Assembly (NCBI GenBank): GCA_017794925.1
Contig: CP051238.1
Coordinates: 470,934-534,933, forward strand
Source of the DNA: Aestuariibacter sp.
GTDB taxonomy: Bacteria > Pseudomonadota > Gammaproteobacteria > Enterobacterales > Alteromonadaceae
DNA: 64,000 nucleotides
Reading direction: 5' to 3'
Shown: positions 1 to 8,456 of the stretch, piece by piece
Numbering within the stretch: position 1 is the stretch's first letter
How the letters are laid out: the number at the start of each line of letters is the position of its first letter
Notes under the pieces: generated by a model
What the model saw: only the letters and a program-made list of their open reading frames with translations
Told to the model about the DNA's origin: nothing
Database searches by the model: none
Made by a program: the position numbers and the translations under genes

Positions 1-2
1 AT

Positions 3-632
3 CAGGTTGTCGCCTCGTCAGCGCCTCCTAAGAAGCCGGCAGCAATCACAACGCATAGTATTCAGCCCTTTGTGCCATTGGTTATAGCCATGAACGCTTG
101 TGTATTTCTTGCCGTTGCAATGATGCAACAGTCGCTGGCGTTTTTCCTTATCGATCATCACGGAGCATCGACAACAGAAGCCGCTCAAGGTGTCGGGCTA
201 GCCATGATGATCAGCGCCGTGTGCGCACTGGTTGTTCAGTTTACGTTGGTACAACGCACCAGCATGCATCCGGCAAACTTAATAAAACTGGCCTTCCCTT
301 TGTTATCACTTGGCTATTTGATTCTGTTCCTACATCAAGACCAAAGCCAAATGTATTTTGCCATGGTGTTTTTAGGCAGCGGACTTGGGATTAGTTATCC
401 TGCTGTTGCCGCGCTGGCCACGTCGAGTTGTAAACCAGAGAATCAAGCTACCGTAACGGGGTTTATAACAGCATCCCCGGCGATGGGTTATATCATTGGG
501 CCACCTATTGCAGCATCGCTGTATCAAATCAGCCATCGCGCGCCGTTTCTTGCTTCTTCCATCATGTTGGCAACGGTAACATTAATTGCCATCGGCCATT
601 TACGAGCAAAGCCCAATCGCATAGATGATTAA
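3..632 (+). CDS. MFS transporter, C-terminal half (truncated by window edge)
   Basis: The reading frame is open from the first bases of the window, so the gene begins outside it and only about 209 C-terminal residues are visible. The first visible residues are polar and proline/lysine rich, like the central cytoplasmic loop of a 12-helix transporter. About six hydrophobic segments follow, consistent with helices 7-12 of the major facilitator superfamily. The stretch with GSGLGISYPAVAAL and the later SPAMGYIIGPPIAASLY has the small-residue and Gly/Pro pattern seen in MFS helices 10 and 11. The substrate cannot be inferred; drug or metabolite export is possible. An internal GTG at 72 would leave out the loop and is not the real start. 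Confidence 0.75.
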   Translation, partial: QVVASSAPPKKPAAITTHSIQPFVPLVIAMNACVFLAVAMMQQSLAFFLIDHHGASTTEAAQGVGLAMMISAVCALVVQFTLVQRTSMHPANLIKLAFPLLSLGYLILFLHQDQSQMYFAMVFLGSGLGISYPAVAALATSSCKPENQATVTGFITASPAMGYIIGPPIAASLYQISHRAPFLASSIMLATVTLIAIGHLRAKPNRIDD

Positions 633-730
633 TTGTAACAAGCCACGTCGCTACCAGGGATAACGCTTGCAGAGAATGAAAGGGCATGATGAACTTTCAG
701 GTACTCGAAGTATGATAACAAGGACTGTTG

Positions 731-1723
731 ATGAGAAAGGTCACTCGCTACCGTCTGGTATTTTTAGTTCTGGCAGTTTGCCTGTATACCATTGGGGTGA
801 AACTTACGCCTGAGCAATTTTTAGCTGATGAAAACCTGCCGGTGTTTATTAGTTTGTTTGCCCTCTATTTTGCGATTATTCCCGCACTTCATCTGGTGTT
901 GGTGATACTGGGAACCAAGCAAAAGCTCTGGAAGATTCTCATCCCCTTCTCGACATCGTCACTGGTATGTCGTTATTCCATGCCAACAGAACTTGCTGGC
1001 TATTTTGAGTTTATTGCTTACCTTCGCTATCCACTTATTGCCATACTACTCATTATTGAACTAGCTATCGTTTACCACGTTGTTCGCATGCTATGGAAAT
1101 GCCGGTCTATGCAAGGTGATCCCAGAGCATCCGCGATTAAAACCATGGCCGATGAAGATGAGAAAAAACGTACTACTGCCATTCTTTTTGCTTACGAACC
1201 CGCCACCTGGTACTACCTTTTTCCGTTTTTAAGTCGTCATCACGCCCCGTCGTTAGTGAATCTCAGACTGGCATCTTCATCGCCAATTACATTTATACTG
1301 TTATTAACCGGGCTAATTGCCATCACTACAGGCTTATACTACTCACTGGCTTTATGGTCAGAACTTGCTGCCATTATCGTGTCATCGTTAATGGGTTATT
1401 CATTTATTTACTTAATTGCGAACTACCGAATCAGCAAGCACCATTCTGTATATGTCTTAGATGAACATCTGGTAATTAACAATAACTTTTTGAACCTGAT
1501 AGTGATCCCTGTTAGCCAGATTTTACAGGTACAAACAGACTTCAATGATCAGCCTGATTCAGACGCTTTGTGTTTGGGAAAAGGGCCAGCGAACGCTAAG
1601 CTGACACTAGCATCACCCTATTGTTATTACAGCATGATGGGGTCGCTTACCGACTATGTCACAGAGGTTTATTTGTCAGTAGACAAGCCTGAAAGTCTTA
1701 ACCAACTGGCAAAATCAAATTAG
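731..1723 (+). CDS. Unrecognised multi-span membrane protein
   Basis: This encodes a 330-residue protein that I do not recognise. The start chosen is the ATG at 731, preceded by AAGGA six bases upstream; a TTG one codon earlier sits too close to that site. Hydrophobic segments occur near residues 8-24, 39-60, 92-118, 183-203 and 207-228, giving roughly five or six membrane spans. A charged loop rich in Asp, Glu and Lys lies near residues 128-148. The C-terminal 100 residues are mostly soluble and resemble a small beta-rich cytoplasmic tail. It stands alone between the MFS gene and the TetR gene, with about 100 bp on each side. No catalytic motif is visible. Confidence 0.6.
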   Translation: MRKVTRYRLVFLVLAVCLYTIGVKLTPEQFLADENLPVFISLFALYFAIIPALHLVLVILGTKQKLWKILIPFSTSSLVCRYSMPTELAGYFEFIAYLRYPLIAILLIIELAIVYHVVRMLWKCRSMQGDPRASAIKTMADEDEKKRTTAILFAYEPATWYYLFPFLSRHHAPSLVNLRLASSSPITFILLLTGLIAITTGLYYSLALWSELAAIIVSSLMGYSFIYLIANYRISKHHSVYVLDEHLVINNNFLNLIVIPVSQILQVQTDFNDQPDSDALCLGKGPANAKLTLASPYCYYSMMGSLTDYVTEVYLSVDKPESLNQLAKSN

Positions 1724-1795
1724 ACAATCCGGTATAATATTTATATATATCAAGCCATAGAAAAGACATAAAGAAAAAATTGCAAGCTCACCATA

Positions 1796-1821
1796 AAATA
1801 TATAGACTGGTCTGTATATTT
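1796..1821. promoter_or_regulatory. 26-bp palindromic operator, probably for the adjacent TetR regulator
   Basis: An imperfect palindrome centred between 1808 and 1809 has 11 of 13 base pairs matching across its arms, with a TAGAC/GTCT-type core (AGACTGGTCT). It lies 14 bp before the TetR start, overlapping the likely promoter. TetR dimers of the NemR type bind similar TAGAC-GTCTA boxes, so autoregulation and control of the downstream transporter are inferred. Confidence 0.6.
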
Positions 1822-1835
1822 ATCGAGGACAACGT

Positions 1836-2411
1836 ATGGCAAGGCAACCAGCAAGAGAAAAATTGTTAAAAGCAGCCGGAGAATTATTCTATGATCACGG
1901 CATAGTGGCGACTGGCATTGACGCTGTTATTTCTCGCGCCGGCGTGGCAAAAATGTCGCTGTACAACAACTTCAAATCAAAATCAGAATTGGTTGCTGCG
2001 TATATCGATGCCCGCCACCAGGAGTGGCTGAACCTCTATGAAAAACGCTCAGGGGAATTACCGAATGGTTGGGAGAGAGTACTCGCCGTCTTCGATGCCT
2101 ATCAGGACCACGCAGAATTTGATTACGAAAACGGTTTTCGTGGCTGCGGTTTGCTCAATGCCGCGGCAGAGATGCCAGCCAACAGTATCGAAAGACAAGC
2201 GGTAAACAAGCACAAACTGGAAGTCAAAACCATTGTAAAGAGAGAGTTAGCCGAACTGCCTTTAACAGAGCCAGATAACCTTGGCCAGCTAACTGAACAT
2301 GTGTGCTTTTTGCTGGAAGGCTCAATTTCCTTAGCCGGGCTGTCTGCAGACACTCACGCCATTCAACGAGCACGGACGATGGCTGACAAACTCATTGAGC
2401 AATCTTTATGA
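1836..2411 (+). CDS. TetR/AcrR family transcriptional regulator
   Basis: This is a 191-residue protein with an N-terminal TetR helix-turn-helix at about residues 8-55. The family pattern is clear: KLLKAAGELFYDHGIVATGIDAV, then ISRAGVAKMSLYNNFKSKSELV as recognition helix and capping segment. The C-terminal part is a helical ligand-binding and dimerisation domain with a cysteine in the RGCGLLNAA stretch, a feature common in TetR proteins of this subgroup. The ATG is preceded by GAGGA. Its stop codon overlaps the start of the next transporter gene (ATGA), so the two are translationally coupled. The palindrome just upstream suggests autorepression. A plausible role is to derepress the transporter in response to a small molecule; the inducer is unknown. 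Confidence 0.9.
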   Translation: MARQPAREKLLKAAGELFYDHGIVATGIDAVISRAGVAKMSLYNNFKSKSELVAAYIDARHQEWLNLYEKRSGELPNGWERVLAVFDAYQDHAEFDYENGFRGCGLLNAAAEMPANSIERQAVNKHKLEVKTIVKRELAELPLTEPDNLGQLTEHVCFLLEGSISLAGLSADTHAIQRARTMADKLIEQSL

Positions 2412-3367
2412 GCAATGATTCCTCTGGTTATCTTCTGGGCGTTATCGCCGTTGTCATTGCTTCTGTGTTGTGGGGAACCACCGGCACGGCCGCCACCTTC
2501 GCACCCGATGTCAGTTCATTAGGTATCGCCGCAGTATCCATGGGATGTGGAGGCCTGCTCCAGGCCATTATCGCCTGGCGCTTTATATCCAGACAATGGC
2601 AGCAATTAAAGCAGCATCGAAAACTCGTTATTTGGGGCGCGTTAAATGTCGCAATTTATCCGCTCGCTTTTTACAGCTCAATGCGTCTGTCAGGTGTAAC
2701 AATTGGGACCGTCGTTTCCATTGGCATGGCTCCCGTGGCAGCAGCCATTATCGAGAGACTGTTTGATCAGCACACATTATCTACTCGCTGGATTATTAGT
2801 ATCTGTCTGGGCATCCTCGGTGTAGCGCTATTGGCAGGCGCCAAACCTCAGCATGCTGTCTCAACTGACAAAGATACACTTTCACAATGGTACAACGTCT
2901 TCGGCATAGCGCTGGGTTTAATTGCGGCTTTTACTTATGCGATGTATTCATGGTTGGCTCATCGTCTAATCCAACGCGGGGTTCACTCCAGAGCAGCAAT
3001 GGGAAGTATGTTCGGCACAGGCGGATTGTTATTGCTGCCGGTATTGTTGCTAACAGGCGCCGAGTTACTCCACAGCACCAGTAATTTTATGGTGGGAGTC
3101 TATATGGCTGCCGTCCCTATGTTTATGGGCTATTTATTGTTTGGTTATGGCTTGCGCACTATCAGGGCAAGCTTAGCCACTATTATCACCCTGCTGGAGC
3201 CCGTTGTTGCAGCAATTCTGGCCATGTGGATTGTAGGTGAAACCCTGACCTGGGTTGGCTGGACAGGTATCGGCCTTATTAGCTCATGTTTACTGATTGC
3301 AACCGTGAAACGAAAATCCACACCGGCCCCTGTTCCGTCGTCATCAAACTTGGCATCCAATGTTTAG
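2408..3367 (+). CDS. EamA/DMT family transporter
   Basis: This is a 319-residue inner-membrane protein with about ten hydrophobic segments arranged as two repeats of five, the layout of the drug/metabolite transporter superfamily. The first repeat carries the typical VIASVLWGTTGTAATFAP opening and the second carries LLEPVVAAILAMWIVGETLT, the conserved EamA helix-9/10 region. The start codon overlaps the TetR stop (ATGA), so expression is tied to the regulator. Family members export amino acids, nucleobases or drugs; the substrate here cannot be predicted. The C-terminal 20 residues are polar (Lys, Ser, Pro) and probably cytoplasmic. Confidence 0.9.
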   Translation: MSNDSSGYLLGVIAVVIASVLWGTTGTAATFAPDVSSLGIAAVSMGCGGLLQAIIAWRFISRQWQQLKQHRKLVIWGALNVAIYPLAFYSSMRLSGVTIGTVVSIGMAPVAAAIIERLFDQHTLSTRWIISICLGILGVALLAGAKPQHAVSTDKDTLSQWYNVFGIALGLIAAFTYAMYSWLAHRLIQRGVHSRAAMGSMFGTGGLLLLPVLLLTGAELLHSTSNFMVGVYMAAVPMFMGYLLFGYGLRTIRASLATIITLLEPVVAAILAMWIVGETLTWVGWTGIGLISSCLLIATVKRKSTPAPVPSSSNLASNV

Positions 3368-3435
3368 ATAGTAGTCAGCCGCTGTAATTTGATTCGGAAC
3401 ACGGTACACTGCCCGCTCACACAGGAGCAGTCGTT

Positions 3436-4998
3436 GTGAAAATTGAAGCCAGAAACATTTCCTTTGTAAAAGCAGGTGCATGTAACACAGATTGTCTGAT
3501 TGTACTTGTCGACTTTGACTGGCTTTTTGGCGACACGCCTCAGCACAGTGAATCACTATTATCCAAGCCTCAATGGCTTACCGCAGTGCTCAGCGCTCTC
3601 CCCGGGCAGCAATCAGAAAGCTCAAAAAGTAAACACTTACTTATTTCTGAAACCTTGGGAAGCAAAGCAAAACGGATATTGTTAGTAAATACTAACAATT
3701 ATAACAAGCTTGCTGAATGTGACGCAGATACGGCTCACAAGACCCGACAATCATTAGCAAGACATGCCACTTTTATCTGGTCAACGTTATTTGAATTGCC
3801 GGTTAAAAAGGCCTGTGTCATTACGCCGTTTGCAGAAGATCATCATTATACCCAAGCGCTGCTCGACGCCCTCTTATTTGCCAGTTACCGCTTCAAAGGC
3901 TTTAAAACATCGCCCGAATCCAAAAGCCCGGATTACATCAAATCCATCATCATAGGCGTTGAGCAAAACGAACTCCTACCGGACATTGACCTTGCAATGG
4001 CCATACACCGTGGCAAGTCTCTGACAAGGGATCTTGCCAATCTGCCAGGCAATATATGTACACCCTCTTATTTTGCAAAGACTGCCGAAGTATTGGCCTC
4101 GGAATCGCCATTGCTCACCACTGAAGTCCTCGATGAAGTAATGCTAAAGAAAATGGGGATGGGCGCATACGTTGCGGTAGGTCAGGGCTCTGAACAGCCT
4201 ACCTGCATGCCCGTAATGCATTACAAGGGGGCAGAAGATCCCGACTTACCGAGTATTGTTTTGATTGGAAAAGGCATCACCTTTGATACTGGCGGTATTA
4301 CCCTGAAGAAACCGCCCGGCATGCAAAACATGATTTACGACATGTGTGGTGGCGCCACCGTCATGGGAATTATGGCTACGCTGATAACGTTACGCTTACC
4401 CATTAACGTAATTGGTATCATCGCCACTGCGGAAAACATGCCCGACGGCAAAGCCTTCCGCCCCGGTGACATTCTAACCACACTGTCAGGGCAAACCGTT
4501 GAAATCATCAGCACCGACGCAGAGGGTCGTTTAGTGTTATGCGACGCGATGACCTATGCACAACAATTTAATCCAGCAGCCATTATTGATGTCGCTACGC
4601 TCACTGGCGCACACATTGTTAGTCTGGGTAGCCATGCCAGCGGGCTAATGAGTAACAGCCAGACGTTATCATCAGCATTACTAGAGGCAGGTGAGCTTAG
4701 TGGTGATCGCGCATGGGCCATGCCAATATGGGACGACTATCAGGAATCATTGGATTCATTCGCCGCCGATATGCGCAATAGCGGCAGCAATTCACCCGGC
4801 ATGATCACCGCCGGCTGCTTTCTGTCGCGCTTTGCCGGCAACACGCCGTGGGCCCATCTTGACATCGCCGGTACCAGCTTTCAGTATGGGACGGGTAATT
4901 CAGCCAGCAGCAGGCCGTTTTCATTGTTATTCGCATTTTTAAGCCAATGCAGCGAATCGACGAATTACCAGTGGACAATTTCACCTGTGTTATACTGA
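3436..4998 (+). CDS. M17 leucyl aminopeptidase family protein
   Basis: This is a 520-residue cytosolic metallopeptidase of family M17 (PepA/PepB type), which removes N-terminal residues from peptides using two metal ions. The catalytic domain is evident from the GKGITFDTGGITLKKP segment (metal-binding Lys and Asp) and the family signature with STDAEGRLVLCDA, holding the Asp-Ala-Glu-Gly-Arg active-site residues. The N-terminal about 170 residues form the less conserved oligomerisation domain. The start is a GTG with GGAG upstream. It ends 165 bp before pqqA, and the probable pqq promoter lies inside its last codons. General peptide turnover is the safe assignment. A part in trimming the PQQ precursor peptide is only suggested by position. 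Confidence 0.88.
   Translation: MKIEARNISFVKAGACNTDCLIVLVDFDWLFGDTPQHSESLLSKPQWLTAVLSALPGQQSESSKSKHLLISETLGSKAKRILLVNTNNYNKLAECDADTAHKTRQSLARHATFIWSTLFELPVKKACVITPFAEDHHYTQALLDALLFASYRFKGFKTSPESKSPDYIKSIIIGVEQNELLPDIDLAMAIHRGKSLTRDLANLPGNICTPSYFAKTAEVLASESPLLTTEVLDEVMLKKMGMGAYVAVGQGSEQPTCMPVMHYKGAEDPDLPSIVLIGKGITFDTGGITLKKPPGMQNMIYDMCGGATVMGIMATLITLRLPINVIGIIATAENMPDGKAFRPGDILTTLSGQTVEIISTDAEGRLVLCDAMTYAQQFNPAAIIDVATLTGAHIVSLGSHASGLMSNSQTLSSALLEAGELSGDRAWAMPIWDDYQESLDSFAADMRNSGSNSPGMITAGCFLSRFAGNTPWAHLDIAGTSFQYGTGNSASSRPFSLLFAFLSQCSESTNYQWTISPVLY
4988..4996 (+). promoter_or_regulatory. Possible extended -10 promoter for the pqq operon
   Basis: The sequence TGTTATACT matches an extended -10 element (TGn followed by TATACT). 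It lies within the last codons of the M17 peptidase gene. No good -35 box is seen at the usual spacing, as expected for extended -10 promoters. A transcript starting about 5002-5004 would begin just before the long hairpin in the pqqA leader. Confidence 0.4.
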
Positions 4999-5012
4999 AT
5001 GTATAGAGAACG

Positions 5013-5104
5013 GAGCGGTTTAACCTTTGTGGTAATGGCTAAGTTGGCAGACTTACTTACACCAAAGGTTAACCCGCTCTAGTTCCAAAGTAGGATTTTT
5101 TTTT
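5013..5104 (+). promoter_or_regulatory. Structured leader (long interrupted hairpin plus T run) upstream of pqqA
   Basis: Bases 5013-5035 pair with 5057-5079: GAGCGG with CCGCTC, a one-base mismatch, ten further pairs (TTAACCTTTG with CAAAGGTTAA), a two-base internal loop, then four more pairs. The apical part contains a second small stem, TAAGT 5040-5044 with ACTTA 5051-5055, around a six-base loop. A run of nine T follows at 5096-5104, about 16 bases after the stem, which is too far for a standard terminator. The ribosome-binding site of pqqA (AAGGAG) lies 47 bp further on. The element is probably a transcribed regulatory leader of the pqq operon. I do not recognise it as a described RNA family. 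Confidence 0.6.
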
Positions 5105-5163
5105 GCCAGGGCCGGTCCTACAATCAGTAAAGTGTTAAAACAAAGTTAATAAGGAGTTCCATT

Positions 5164-5235
5164 ATGTGGACAAAACCTCAATACACTGAAATGCGTTTAG
5201 GTTTCGAAGTAACGCTGTATATCAGCAACCGTTAA
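5164..5235 (+). CDS. pqqA: PQQ precursor peptide PqqA
   Basis: This 23-codon gene encodes the ribosomal peptide from which pyrroloquinoline quinone is made. The peptide begins MWTKPQ and ends LYISNR. It contains the Glu15-Val-Thr-Leu-Tyr19 segment whose Glu and Tyr are cross-linked by PqqE and then excised to form the cofactor. Length and sequence match the family closely. The start is certain: AAGGAG lies seven bases upstream of the ATG. A terminator-like hairpin lies between it and pqqB, an arrangement that would make pqqA transcripts more abundant than the rest of the operon. A structured leader precedes it. Confidence 0.97.
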   Translation: MWTKPQYTEMRLGFEVTLYISNR

Positions 5236-5273
5236 TTTCACCCCTCTTTGAGGTGTGTTCTCAACAAGTATTC

Positions 5274-5302
5274 AAAAGGCTGCACTTTGCGCAGCCTTTT
5301 TT
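5274..5302 (+). terminator. Terminator/attenuator between pqqA and pqqB
   Basis: AAAAGGCTGC (5274-5283) pairs with GCAGCCTTTT (5291-5300) around a seven-base loop, followed by further T residues. This is a good intrinsic terminator. Because pqqB-E follow on the same strand with no obvious separate promoter, partial termination is likely, allowing high pqqA and lower enzyme expression. Confidence 0.75.
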
Positions 5303-5359
5303 ATTCTCGCCAGTTTATAAAACGGGCAACGCTTTTAGCTAACAACAGGATTACTGAGC

Positions 5360-6283
5360 ATGAAAGTACTGATCCTGGGCGCAGGTGCCGGTGGCGGCTT
5401 TCCACAATGGAACTGCCACTGTGACAACTGTCGCGGCGTAAGGGATGGCTCCATAAAAGCCAGTCCGCGCACCCAATCCAGTATTGCAGTAAGTGCAAAT
5501 GGCACTGACTGGGTATTAATTAACGCGTCTCCTGATTTGCGTCACCAGATCAACCACACCCACGAGTTGTGGCCTGCCGACAAATCCCAACAACGCGGTA
5601 CCAGTATACGTTCGATTATTCTTACCGACAGTCAAATCGACCACACTACAGGGTTGCTTACCCTGCGTGAAGGATTGCCGCTGCCGGTTTATTGCACAGA
5701 CGTCGTGTACGAAGATCTCACCACCGCCTTTCCACTGTTTCCCATGCTGAAGCATTGGCACGGTGGCCTGCAACGTCATGCGATTGACACGGATTACGAC
5801 AAAAGCTTTACGCCCGAAGGCATAGAAGGACTGACCTTTAATCCCGTTGTACTGGAATCAAACGCACCGCCCTACTCCAGCTATCGCGACAAAGTCGTAC
5901 CGGGTAATAATATTGGTTTGCAAATCACCGATACCGACTCGGGTAAATCGCTGTTCTACGCGCCTGGATGTGTTCAGGCCAGCCCGCTGGTGGAATCCAT
6001 GCTGGAACAAGCCAGCTGCGTGTTGTTCGACGGTACCTTATGGCTGGATGATGAAATGATTCAAAAAGGCTTCAGCAATCGCCTGGGCACACAAATGGGC
6101 CATATGCCTGTGAACGGGCCGGATGGTGCGGTCGCACTGTTAAACCGCTACCCGATTGATCGCAAAATCCTAATCCATATTAATAATACCAACCCGGTGC
6201 TGAACGAAGACTCTTCAGCCCATCAGTACCTGCTCGACAACGACATCGAGCTGGCCTACGACGGTATGAAAATTTCCCTATAG
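5360..6283 (+). CDS. pqqB: PQQ biosynthesis protein PqqB
   Basis: This is a 307-residue protein of the metallo-beta-lactamase fold, the usual PqqB length. The N-terminus has the characteristic [20 protein letters not shown], including the CxCxxC-type zinc-binding cysteines. Later segments such as [18 protein letters not shown] carry the family version of the metal-site aspartate and histidine. PqqB is needed for PQQ formation, and biochemical work on the family points to hydroxylation of the cross-linked precursor. It sits second in a pqqA-B-C-D-E order identical to that of many Gram-negative bacteria, with only 11 bp before pqqC. Confidence 0.96.
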   Translation: MKVLILGAGAGGGFPQWNCHCDNCRGVRDGSIKASPRTQSSIAVSANGTDWVLINASPDLRHQINHTHELWPADKSQQRGTSIRSIILTDSQIDHTTGLLTLREGLPLPVYCTDVVYEDLTTAFPLFPMLKHWHGGLQRHAIDTDYDKSFTPEGIEGLTFNPVVLESNAPPYSSYRDKVVPGNNIGLQITDTDSGKSLFYAPGCVQASPLVESMLEQASCVLFDGTLWLDDEMIQKGFSNRLGTQMGHMPVNGPDGAVALLNRYPIDRKILIHINNTNPVLNEDSSAHQYLLDNDIELAYDGMKISL

Positions 6284-6294
6284 AGAGGTACAAG

Positions 6295-7050
6295 GTGAGT
6301 CAACAACCCTGGAGCCGAGAAGAATTCGAACAAAAGCTGCGCGACAAAGGGCAGTACTACCATATTCATCACCCGTTTCATCAGGCCATGAATAGAGGCG
6401 AATGCACGAAAGAACAGATTCAGGGTTGGGTCGCCAACCGCTTCTTTTATCAAATGTGCATTCCCATTAAAGACGCCGCCATACTGGCCAATTGCCCGGA
6501 CATGGAAACCCGTCGTAAGTGGATCCAACGCATTCTGGATCACGATGGCGAGGAAGGCGATCCGAGACTAGGCGGCATTGAAGCCTGGCTGAGACTAGGC
6601 GAAGCGGTTGGTTTGAACCGTCAGGATATTCTGGACGAAAAACTCCTGCTGCCCGGTGTGAAATTCGCTGTAGGCGCCTATGTGAATTTCGCCCGCCGTG
6701 CGACGTGGGAAGAAGCAGCCTGCTCATCACTCACCGAAATGTTTGCACCCGAGATCCATCAGAGTCGTTTAGACACCTGGCCTGAGCACTATCCCTGGAT
6801 CAACCAGGAAGGCTTTTCTTATTTTCAAATGCGCCTGAGTCAGGCACGCCGCGACGTAGAACACGGTCTGGCGATAACCCTGGACCACTTCAACACCCGC
6901 GAACTACAGGAAAAAGCGCTGAATATTTTGCAGTTCAAACTGGACGTACTCTGGTCGCTGGCCGATGCGATTAGCCTGGCCTTTGAATTTAACCGTAAGC
7001 CATTCCACGGGCTAGCCGACCAGCAAATTTGCCACAAGGGATTAATGTAA
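6295..7050 (+). CDS. pqqC: Pyrroloquinoline-quinone synthase PqqC
   Basis: This is a 251-residue, all-helical, cofactor-free oxidase that performs the final ring closure and eight-electron oxidation making PQQ. The sequence shows the expected motifs: [16 protein letters not shown] near the N-terminus, [19 protein letters not shown], and [19 protein letters not shown], with the active-site histidines and tyrosines of the family. The start is a GTG preceded by GAGAGGT, 11 bp after pqqB. Its TAA stop overlaps the ATG of pqqD by one base, so translation is coupled. Confidence 0.96.
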   Translation: MSQQPWSREEFEQKLRDKGQYYHIHHPFHQAMNRGECTKEQIQGWVANRFFYQMCIPIKDAAILANCPDMETRRKWIQRILDHDGEEGDPRLGGIEAWLRLGEAVGLNRQDILDEKLLLPGVKFAVGAYVNFARRATWEEAACSSLTEMFAPEIHQSRLDTWPEHYPWINQEGFSYFQMRLSQARRDVEHGLAITLDHFNTRELQEKALNILQFKLDVLWSLADAISLAFEFNRKPFHGLADQQICHKGLM

Positions 7051-7337
7051 TGAGTGAACTGTCTGACCCGCTTTCGAGCAAAGTCCCTAAACTCAACCGC
7101 TTGTTTAAATTCCAGTTCGAACCGGCGCAGGACTGTTATGTGCTGTTGTTTCCCGAAGGCATGGTCAAACTAAACCCAAGTGCCTCGGAAATCCTGTTGC
7201 AGGTTAACGGTGAGCGCACAATCAGCGACATCATCGAAGCCTTAATGACCAAATTCCCTGATGCAGAAAGCCTTAGCGAAGATGTATTTGCGTTCTTTGA
7301 ACACGCTGACGAAAAGCGCTGGATAAATTATGTCTGA
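7050..7337 (+). CDS. pqqD: PqqD, peptide chaperone for PQQ biosynthesis
   Basis: This encodes a 95-residue RiPP recognition element that binds PqqA and presents it to PqqE. The sequence has the winged helix-turn-helix style PqqD pattern: FQFEPAQDCYVLLFPEGMVKLN, then ASEILLQVNGERTISDII, and a helical C-terminus. The ATG overlapping the pqqC stop (TAATG) is the best start; an in-frame TTG 21 bases upstream lies inside pqqC and would add residues not typical of the family. Its end overlaps pqqE by eight bases, so pqqC, D and E form a tightly coupled block. Confidence 0.95.
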   Translation: MSELSDPLSSKVPKLNRLFKFQFEPAQDCYVLLFPEGMVKLNPSASEILLQVNGERTISDIIEALMTKFPDAESLSEDVFAFFEHADEKRWINYV

Positions 7338-8451
7338 AGCGAAGCAAAACCAACCCGGGCCACCACTCTGGTTGTTAGCGGAACTCACCTATGAGTGTCC
7401 GCTACACTGCCCGTACTGCTCAAACCCGGTAAATCTGGGTAGCCGCGAACAGGAATGTGATACCGATACCTGGCTGCGGGTACTCAGCGAAGCCCGTGCC
7501 ATGGGCGCAGTGCAACTGGGCTTCTCAGGTGGCGAGCCGCTGCTGCGCAAAGATCTTGAGGTACTGGTAAAACATGCCTCTGACCTGGGTTTCTATACTA
7601 ATTTAATCACCTCAGGCATTGGCCTTACCGAAAAGCGCATTGCCTCGCTGCGCGAGGCCGGTCTCGACCATATTCAGCTGAGTTTTCAGGCTGCTAATGC
7701 CGATGCCAACGACCTGATTGGCAATAAACGTCACTCCTTCGAGCAAAAGCTGAAAGTGGCTAAACTGGTTAAGCAGTACGAATACCCCATGGTGCTGAAC
7801 TTCTGCCTGACCGCGCAGAACATCGATCAAATCGACGATGTTATGGCGTTATCCTGCGAGCTGGACGGTGACTATGTAGAACTGGCCACCGTGCAGTATT
7901 ACGGCTGGGCCTATCTGAATCGGGACCACCTGCTACCCGCGAAAGCCCAGTTGGAAGAAGCCGAGGCCAGAGTGAATGCGTTTCGTGCTAAACAGCAAGG
8001 CAAAGGCCCGCACTTTATTTTTGTTACACCAGACTATTACGAGGATCGTCCCAAAGCCTGCATGAATGGCTGGGGTACGACCTTCCTGACAGTTACCCCG
8101 GACGGTAGCGCGCTGCCTTGCCATAGCGCGAAAATTCTGCCGCTGAAGTTCCCGAACGTACGGGAAAAGTCCATTCAGTCGATTTGGCAGGAAGATTTTT
8201 CATTCAACCATTTTCGCGGTACCGACTGGCTGCCCAGCCCCTGTAAAACCTGTGACGAGAAAGACAAAGATTTTGGCGGCTGCCGCTGCCAGGCCTACAT
8301 GCTGACCGGTGACATGTATAAAACTGATCCGGTTTGCAGCAAATCACCCGACCACGGTTTAATGGCCCAGGCAGTGAAAAATTCAGAGTCACCGAGTCGC
8401 GAATTAGTGTATCGTGATCCCAAGGTAAGTATTCCAATCACTGAGATATAA
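7330..8451 (+). CDS. pqqE: PqqA peptide cyclase PqqE (radical SAM/SPASM)
   Basis: This is a 373-residue radical S-adenosylmethionine enzyme that forms the carbon-carbon bond between Glu and Tyr of PqqA. The radical SAM CxxxCxxC motif is Cys23, Cys27 and Cys30 (TYECPLHCPYC). GFSGGEPLLRKDLE is the glycine-rich SAM-binding motif. The C-terminal SPASM region holds additional cysteines (ALPCHSAKIL, SPCKTCDEKDKDFGGCRCQ, TDPVCSK) that ligate auxiliary iron-sulfur clusters. It overlaps pqqD by eight bases and is followed after five bases by the M16 peptidase gene. Confidence 0.97.
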   Translation: MSEAKQNQPGPPLWLLAELTYECPLHCPYCSNPVNLGSREQECDTDTWLRVLSEARAMGAVQLGFSGGEPLLRKDLEVLVKHASDLGFYTNLITSGIGLTEKRIASLREAGLDHIQLSFQAANADANDLIGNKRHSFEQKLKVAKLVKQYEYPMVLNFCLTAQNIDQIDDVMALSCELDGDYVELATVQYYGWAYLNRDHLLPAKAQLEEAEARVNAFRAKQQGKGPHFIFVTPDYYEDRPKACMNGWGTTFLTVTPDGSALPCHSAKILPLKFPNVREKSIQSIWQEDFSFNHFRGTDWLPSPCKTCDEKDKDFGGCRCQAYMLTGDMYKTDPVCSKSPDHGLMAQAVKNSESPSRELVYRDPKVSIPITEI

Positions 8452-8456
8452 CTATC

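Noticed and set aside
5013..5104. The pqqA leader hairpin as terminator of the M17 peptidase gene
   Set aside because: The T run is about 16 bases from the stem, and the probable pqq promoter lies before the hairpin. A role in ending the peptidase transcript is still possible but not the best reading.
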